This document shows, piece after piece, positions 1 to 4,359 of a stretch of 7,054 nucleotides of DNA. Within the stretch, counting starts at the first letter, position 1. Each line of letters starts with the position of its first letter. The notes under the pieces are model-generated. The model was given only the letters and a program-made list of their open reading frames with translations. It did no database searches and was not told the DNA's origin. A program made the position numbers and the translations under genes. Source of the stretch: Eubacteriales bacterium (lineage in GTDB: Bacteria; Bacillota_A; Clostridia; Christensenellales; Aristaeellaceae); assembly GCA_030528845.1 (NCBI GenBank), contig JAUMYC010000134.1:1-7054 (forward strand), written 5' to 3'.

Positions 1-1314
1 GATCACCTGATCGCCGACTTCATGTCCCATAGTATCGTTGATCTGCTTGAGTCCGTTCAGGTCAATGACCATTATGCCGTAGGGCTCGGGGACAGCGATC
101 TTGTTGTCCATCAGCTCCGACCAACGGGCGCGGTTAGCGAGCCCGGTACGGCTGTCTATATACGCTTTCTGGGCGACGTTCTGAATGCGGATGATGAGCG
201 TGATCGCGGTATAGATGATAAAACCCATAATGGAAAAACTCAAGACGCTTCTTCCATTGCTGCGGTAATACAGCAGCAGATCCAGCACGATCCCCACGAA
301 GATCAGAAGCAGCAGCTTCCAGGAACGCTGCAGACCGGGTGTTTTATGTTTGATCCGGTTGATCAGCGAGGTCAGCGGGATGGATGCAATGGCAATGATC
401 AGCAGCACATGGCTGACGATCAGATTCTGTCGGATCTCCGCAATGCCCAGCAGCTGCATAGCCAGAACGACTAAGCAGATTACAGAGGCGAAGATGGAGA
501 GAAGATATAGGATCCGCTGCTTTTTTTCAACAAAAAGCGTGCTGAAATACAGCAGCAGGCATGGCCCGGTCAGCAGCAGCGCCCCTATGCTGATGTAACC
601 CAAGGCCATGGCGGCATCAGGCAGCAGAAGCGGCATGCTGTAGAGATCTGTGATTTTCCACAGGCCCATGGCAATGGAAAAAAGGCCCAGATAGATGATC
701 CCATTCGACCCGGTTTTGACGACGCAGCGGTAATACAGGGATACTGCGACTACGAAGATCCCCAGCAGGATGCACAGAACAGAGAGCACCAGCAGCGCTA
801 TCTCGTCGGTGAGATAATCCATGGCAATGGCGTAATGGGACCCCAGAAGGAACTCGGGTTCCTTGCTGACGGCGGCCTCAAACAGAGGGGTCAGGATCAC
901 GGTCAATGTCTTCCCGTTATGCTCCTGTTCCAGATGAATGGTACACCAGTTGCTGCTGACATTTTTTCCGATGCGGTTGTTTTCCGAACCGGTGAGGCTG
1001 TAGATCAGCTCATCTTCCATATAGACCTGAATATGGTTATGGGAGACATTGAAACACAGACAATTATCCTGATTCGGCTCCAAATGAATGTCCCAGCTGT
1101 ATACCTTCTGCATGCCGACCGGTGATGTATCGTCGATCTTTTGCTGTGTCTGTACATCGCTGATGACGCGGTAGCTGTGGGGCGTGCCGGACTGATAAAC
1201 AGAGATCTCTTCGAAGCAATACATATAAAGAAAGAAGGCAGCAAACAGCGCGATGGTCAGGGTGAAGAAAAAAGCGGCTGCCTGCTTTGAGCGGTCGGGA
1301 CGATTCACGGACAT
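1..1314 (-). CDS. Membrane-bound 7TMR-DISM-type GGDEF diguanylate cyclase (3' end beyond window)
   Basis: Probable diguanylate cyclase, making c-di-GMP from two GTP at the inner face of the membrane. I translated the minus strand by hand: 438 codons are open from the start to the window edge. A hydrophobic segment lies at residues 12-33, followed by an extracytoplasmic, presumably sensory, region to about residue 170. Residues about 171-375 form several membrane spans (for example the stretch IALLVLSVLCILLGIFVV), a layout like 7TMR-DISM receptors. The GGDEF domain begins near residue 384 with DSRTGLANR (387-395). It continues with VIDLNGLKQINDTMGHEVGD, which carries the Mg-binding Asp418 and the substrate-contact pattern N426/D427. 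The GG(D/E)EF signature itself lies beyond position 1, so activity cannot be confirmed. I chose ATG 1314 because AGGAGG lies 3 bases upstream. GTG at 1308 has a more usual 9-base spacing and is possible. An in-frame ATG at 1353 lies at the predicted transcription start and is unlikely. The gene is divergent from the EAL gene. Confidence 0.93.
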   Translation of the reverse strand, partial: MSVNRPDRSKQAAAFFFTLTIALFAAFFLYMYCFEEISVYQSGTPHSYRVISDVQTQQKIDDTSPVGMQKVYSWDIHLEPNQDNCLCFNVSHNHIQVYMEDELIYSLTGSENNRIGKNVSSNWCTIHLEQEHNGKTLTVILTPLFEAAVSKEPEFLLGSHYAIAMDYLTDEIALLVLSVLCILLGIFVVAVSLYYRCVVKTGSNGIIYLGLFSIAMGLWKITDLYSMPLLLPDAAMALGYISIGALLLTGPCLLLYFSTLFVEKKQRILYLLSIFASVICLVVLAMQLLGIAEIRQNLIVSHVLLIIAIASIPLTSLINRIKHKTPGLQRSWKLLLLIFVGIVLDLLLYYRSNGRSVLSFSIMGFIIYTAITLIIRIQNVAQKAYIDSRTGLANRARWSELMDNKIAVPEPYGIMVIDLNGLKQINDTMGHEVGDQVI

Positions 1315-1358
1315 GCGCCTCCTGAGATATTCCGGTTGAACAGACTTCCTCATTTAAT

Positions 1359-1387
1359 AGTATACCATTTTCGCCGTCGCTGTGCAA
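1359..1387 (-). promoter_or_regulatory. Promoter for the diguanylate cyclase gene (extended -10)
   Basis: On the minus strand, TATACT (1364-1359) is preceded by TGG, giving an extended -10. A weak -35, TTGCAC (1387-1382), lies 17 bases upstream and matches the consensus only at TTG. The predicted start is near 1352, giving a leader of about 40 bases with AGGAGG just before ATG 1314. This placement argues against the in-frame ATG at 1353. Assigned by eye only. Confidence 0.6.
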
Positions 1388-1433
1388 CGCGATATGCGCA
1401 AGGAAAATGTTTTGTAAAATGAACAATGTATGC

Positions 1434-1462
1434 TTGACAAACGGCGTGATCAGCGATATCAT
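1434..1462 (+). promoter_or_regulatory. Strong sigma-A-type promoter for riboswitch/EAL transcript
   Basis: A perfect -35, TTGACA (1434-1439), is followed by a 17-base spacer and TATCAT (1457-1462), five of six matches to the -10 consensus. The transcript should start near 1469, about 15 bases before the first base of riboswitch stem P1. The agreement of promoter and RNA positions supports both calls. The two divergent -35 boxes are about 46 bases apart, with an AT-rich stretch between them. Confidence 0.8.
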
Positions 1463-1483
1463 ATATCCAAATTCGAGAGTGCA

Positions 1484-1564
1484 TGTAATAGGATTACTGT
1501 GAAGTATTGTACGTATTTGGGCGCTTGTGCAATACGGAGTAAATAGCGCAACCGGTCTATTATA
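1484..1564 (+). ncRNA. Cyclic-di-GMP-II riboswitch aptamer
   Basis: The leader RNA matches the class II c-di-GMP riboswitch pattern as I remember it from clostridial examples: a TTGGGC-N-CTTG element (here TTGGGCGCTTG, 1517-1527), then AGNGCAACCG (here AGCGCAACCG, 1545-1554). P1 is TGTAATAG (1484-1491) pairing with CTATTATA (1557-1564), eight pairs including one G-U. P2 is GCGCT (1521-1525) pairing with AGCGC (1545-1549). The TGAA at 1500-1503 falls where the family has its conserved UGAA. The loop inside P2 has no strong inner stem, unlike some relatives, and I could not resolve the pseudoknot by eye. The aptamer starts just after the predicted transcription start and precedes an EAL phosphodiesterase gene, a logical feedback target. 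The 3' end overlaps the terminator at 1550-1636. Confidence 0.85.
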
Positions 1565-1636
1565 CTCGGTTCCTTTGGGTTCGGCAGCTGCCGGCAAACA
1601 GGAATTACGGAGTATGGATGGATCGGTTTTTTGTTT
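1550..1636 (+). terminator. Riboswitch-controlled intrinsic terminator
   Basis: A long imperfect hairpin is followed by T6-G-T3 (1627-1636). Outer pairs are 1550-1561 with 1617-1628 (AACCGGTCTATT with GGATGGATCGGTT minus its first base choice, including G-U pairs). G1616 is a bulge, then ATACTC (1562-1567) pairs perfectly with GAGTAT (1610-1615). Inside, TTCC (1570-1573) pairs with GGAA (1601-1604), TTTG (1574-1577) with CAAA (1595-1598), and CGGC (1582-1585) with GCCG (1590-1593) around an AGCT loop. The 5' arm uses the aptamer's AACCG and the whole 3' strand of P1, so ligand-bound aptamer and terminator exclude each other. The expected outcome is transcription ON when c-di-GMP is bound. Confidence 0.82.
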
Positions 1637-1691
1637 GTGCATCTATAGGACAAAGGGATTCAGATCGAAACTTTTGGAGGATGGAGATCGT

Positions 1692-2540
1692 ATGAAAGAT
1701 GGTATCGTGACTTCCGCAGCGTATCCGGGGCCTGCGCCGATTGTTCAGAGACCGATAGCGTTGGAATTACAGGATCGGGTGGAAGAATTTATGGAGCAGG
1801 ACCTGTTCACGCTGGTGATCCAGCCGGTGATGGACTATCGGGCGAACACCACATATAACGGTGAAGTGCTGTCCCGTCTGGAGCATCCGGAGCGTGGCGT
1901 GATCTTTCCGGATCGGTTCCTCGCGGCTATCGACGCCAAAGGATTGTATCCGAGATTCGACCGCTACATCTTCCGCAAATGCTGCGCTTGGCTGAGCCGG
2001 TCGCTGGCTGCGGGCGAGCGAATGGACTGCATCTCCTGCAATTTCAGCCGAAAGACGCTCTCGGAAGTCGATCTCGTTCAGGATCTGACGCAGAGCGCGG
2101 ATCATTACGGCCTACCCCACAATATGCTGGCGCTTGAGATCACGGAGCACGAGCAGGAGACCGACGCCGGGCAGATGATCGATAATCTGAAGCAGCTCAA
2201 AGCCGCGGGATTCCGGATCATCCTGGACGACTACGGCACGGGCGTTACTTCGGAAAAGGATCTGACGCAGTATCCTCTTGATATCGTGAAGATCGACTCC
2301 TCTTTGCTGCTGAATGCCTGCACGGAACAGAACGCGGCGGCGCTTCGTGCGCTGGTCGCAACAGCCAAGCGTCTGGGCAATGAAGTGGTCTGCGAGGGGA
2401 TCGAAACGAAGGAGCAGGATGCGTTTGTCCGAGATATCGGATGCGATTACGGACAGGGCTACCTGTACTTCAAACCGATCCGTCAGGACGATGTGTTCGA
2501 GATGATGAGAAGAAGCAGTATTCTCGGGGCTGAGGAATGA
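1692..2540 (+). CDS. EAL-domain cyclic-di-GMP phosphodiesterase
   Basis: A 282-residue cytoplasmic protein that is almost entirely one EAL domain; it should hydrolyse c-di-GMP to linear pGpG. The signature is GEVLSR, a conservative EVL variant of EAL (E58). Other expected metal or catalytic residues are present: N117 in CNFS, E149 in LEITE, D179 and D180 in ILDDYGTG, K200 in VKIDSS, E235 in CEGIET and Q255 in GQGYLYFKP. No degenerate site is visible, so activity is likely. There is no sensor domain, signal peptide or membrane segment. ATG 1692 was chosen because the domain starts near residue 37 and GGAGG (1676-1680) lies upstream, although its 11-base spacing is long. The frame stays open back to GTG 1527, but that lies inside the riboswitch. 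The gene sits downstream of the c-di-GMP-II riboswitch and terminator, so expression should rise with its own substrate. Confidence 0.93.
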   Translation: MKDGIVTSAAYPGPAPIVQRPIALELQDRVEEFMEQDLFTLVIQPVMDYRANTTYNGEVLSRLEHPERGVIFPDRFLAAIDAKGLYPRFDRYIFRKCCAWLSRSLAAGERMDCISCNFSRKTLSEVDLVQDLTQSADHYGLPHNMLALEITEHEQETDAGQMIDNLKQLKAAGFRIILDDYGTGVTSEKDLTQYPLDIVKIDSSLLLNACTEQNAAALRALVATAKRLGNEVVCEGIETKEQDAFVRDIGCDYGQGYLYFKPIRQDDVFEMMRRSSILGAEE

Positions 2541-2554
2541 TCCGGACGCCGGAT
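2540..2554 (+). other. Small hairpin after the EAL stop, no U-tract
   Basis: ATCCGG (2540-2545) and CCGGAT (2549-2554) form a perfect six-pair stem with a three-base loop, beginning at the last base of the EAL stop codon. No T-run follows, so it does not look like an intrinsic terminator. It could be an RNA stability or processing element. I found no convincing -35/-10 pair in the 80-base gap before the carboxyltransferase gene. Confidence 0.4.
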
Positions 2555-2606
2555 ATACAGCAGCTGTCATAAATTGAAACGGCTGAATCGACGAGAGCAA
2601 CGCGGA

Positions 2607-2613
2607 TAAGGAG
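2607..2613 (+). promoter_or_regulatory. Ribosome binding site deciding the accDA start
   Basis: TAAGGAG ends one base before ATG 2615 but seven bases before ATG 2621. The second spacing is normal and the first is too short, so translation most likely starts at 2621. The two starts are in the same frame and differ by two residues. Confidence 0.75.
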
Positions 2614-2620
2614 AATGCAA

Positions 2621-4327
2621 ATGCCCGCAATAGGAATCAAAAAGCAAAAAGAGATCGCTTCTCCCAAAGAGACGGCGAGCAATATGGACTTCAGCGCCAT
2701 CAAGGCGGTATGCCCAAAGTGTAAGACCGTACATACCGGGGCCGACGTCTGGGATCGGCACTATATCTGCCCGGTGTGCGGAAAATATATGCCCATCGGC
2801 GCAAAAGAGCGCCTGATCATGGTGCTCGACGACGGCCACTTTGAGCCGTGGTTTGAAGAAGTCGGCATCTGCGACCCGCTGAATACGCCCGGATATCCCG
2901 AAAAGCTGGAAGCGGCCCGGCAAAAGAGCGGCAGCTCCGAGGCTGTGACCGTGGGCTTTGGCAAGATCGGCGGCCACAGCACGGTCATCGGTGTATGCGA
3001 TCCCAACTTCATGATCGGCAGCATGGGCCGCGCCATGGGGGAGAGGATCACGCTGGCCTTTGAACGGGCGACGGAACAAAACCTCCCGGTGATCCTGTTC
3101 TGCTGCTCCGGCGGCGCGAGAATGCAGGAAGCTATCATTTCCCTGATGCAGATGGAAAAGACCGCCGCGGCCGTAAAGCGCCATTCCGACGCGGGGCTGT
3201 TCTATTGCTCCGTGCTGACCGACCCCACGATGGGCGGCGTGACCGCCAGCTTTGCCACTCTGGCAGACGTCATCCTGGCAGAGCCTCAGGCGAGGATCGG
3301 TTTTGCCGGCCCCCGCGTCATCCAGCAGACCATCGGGCAGGAGCTGCCCGCCGGCTTCCAGACCGCTCAGTTCCAGCTGGAGCACGGCATGGTCGATCGC
3401 GTGGTGGAGAGGCATAACCTGAAAAATACCCTGCACTATCTGCTGTACGCCCATCCCTCCCATCGGGAGCATCAGTACCTGAGAAAGCAGGTCCAACCGG
3501 ATCATCAGCTGGACCATGCCAGCGAGGAGCTGCGCGATCATGGCGAAAAGACCGCGTGGGAAAAAGTGAAGATGGTCCGCAGCGGCGAGCGTGCAACGTC
3601 CATGGACTATATCGAGCGGATCTTTGAGGATTTCAGGGAACTGCACGGCGACCGCTGCTTCGGCGACGACCACGCGCTCGTCGGTGGTCTGGCCCTGCTC
3701 AGCGGCCAGCCGGTGACTGTGCTGGCCAACCTCCGGGGCAAGTCGATGCAGGAGCGCATCTACCGCAACTTCGGCATGCCCAAGCCCGAGGGCTACCGCA
3801 AGGCCATCCGCCTGATGAAGCAGGCGGAGAAATTCGGCCGGCCGGTCATTGCCTTCATCAATACCTCCGGCGCGTTCTGCGGCATTGACGCGGAAGAGCG
3901 GGGACAGGGCACGGCTATTGCCGAGTCCATCATGACCATGGCGGGGCTGAAGGTGCCTGTGCTGTGCATTCTGGTGGGCGAAGGCGGCAGCGGCGGCGCG
4001 CTGGCCATCGCAGCCGGCAACGAGGTTTGGATGCTGGAGCATTCCACCTACGCGATCCTCTCCCCCGAAGGCTATTCCGCGATCCTCTGGAAGACGGAAG
4101 GCCGGGCGGAGGAGGCCGCGAAGATCATGAAGCTGACCGCGCAGGATCTGGCGGAATTGAACGTGATCGAGCGGATCATCCCGGAATTCGGCGGCGCTAC
4201 GTCCGAGACGGTGGACAAGATCGCCGTGGTGATGCACAGCGCGATCCTGGACTTTGTGGCGCGCTACGACTATATGCCTCCGGAGGATATCGTTCAGGAC
4301 CGCTATACCCGATTCCGTAAATTCTGA
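2621..4327 (+). CDS. accDA: Fused acetyl-CoA carboxylase carboxyltransferase, beta (AccD) + alpha (AccA)
   Basis: A 568-residue cytoplasmic enzyme half that moves carboxyl from biotin on BCCP to acetyl-CoA, giving malonyl-CoA. The AccD part (about 1-285) has a four-cysteine zinc finger (C31, C34, C50, C53), the SGGARMQE loop (163-170), DPTMGGVTASFA and GFAGPRVIQQTI. A polar, His-rich linker leads to the AccA part (about 312-568) with NFGMPKPEGYRKA (383-395), GAFCGIDAEERGQ (417-429) and VGEGGSGGALAIAAG (from 452). In most bacteria these are two subunits; here one frame runs through both without a stop. The AccA half departs from the usual motifs: GHQKG is replaced by ANLRG (369-373), and DTPGAY by NTSGAF (414-419). 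This suggests a specialised paralogue rather than the housekeeping enzyme, or lineage drift. It needs a biotin carboxylase and BCCP, not seen here. The synthase gene starts 32 bases downstream, so co-transcription and dedicated malonyl-CoA supply are likely. Confidence 0.92.
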   Translation: MPAIGIKKQKEIASPKETASNMDFSAIKAVCPKCKTVHTGADVWDRHYICPVCGKYMPIGAKERLIMVLDDGHFEPWFEEVGICDPLNTPGYPEKLEAARQKSGSSEAVTVGFGKIGGHSTVIGVCDPNFMIGSMGRAMGERITLAFERATEQNLPVILFCCSGGARMQEAIISLMQMEKTAAAVKRHSDAGLFYCSVLTDPTMGGVTASFATLADVILAEPQARIGFAGPRVIQQTIGQELPAGFQTAQFQLEHGMVDRVVERHNLKNTLHYLLYAHPSHREHQYLRKQVQPDHQLDHASEELRDHGEKTAWEKVKMVRSGERATSMDYIERIFEDFRELHGDRCFGDDHALVGGLALLSGQPVTVLANLRGKSMQERIYRNFGMPKPEGYRKAIRLMKQAEKFGRPVIAFINTSGAFCGIDAEERGQGTAIAESIMTMAGLKVPVLCILVGEGGSGGALAIAAGNEVWMLEHSTYAILSPEGYSAILWKTEGRAEEAAKIMKLTAQDLAELNVIERIIPEFGGATSETVDKIAVVMHSAILDFVARYDYMPPEDIVQDRYTRFRKF

Positions 4328-4359
4328 TCAAGCTGTAAGAAAAGAGGCTCATAGAGAAT

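Noticed and set aside
22..474. 150-codon plus-strand open frame at the window start
   Set aside because: It is antisense to the GGDEF and membrane region of the cyclase gene; its Gln/Asp-rich translation has no motif.
1582..1593. Perfect palindrome CGGCAGCTGCCG as a protein-binding operator
   Set aside because: It is explained as the apical stem-loop of the terminator hairpin.
1064..1642. 192-codon minus-strand open frame covering the intergenic region
   Set aside because: It runs through both promoters, the riboswitch and the terminator and overlaps the cyclase gene in another frame; its translation has no recognisable domain.
1527..1691. In-frame 5' extension of the EAL gene from GTG 1527 (55 extra codons)
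   Set aside because: The segment holds the riboswitch P2 loop and the terminator hairpin, has no ribosome site before GTG 1527, and encodes no recognisable domain; the EAL homology starts after ATG 1692.
2540..2567. Hairpins after the EAL gene as an intrinsic terminator
   Set aside because: The stems are short and no T-run follows, so termination here is unlikely.
2615..2620. ATG 2615 as the accDA start
   Set aside because: The ribosome site ends one base before it; ATG 2621 has a normal seven-base spacing.
2567..4237. 556-codon open frame on the minus strand antisense to accDA
   Set aside because: It is a shadow of the AccD/AccA coding sequence, with His-rich composition and no recognisable domain.
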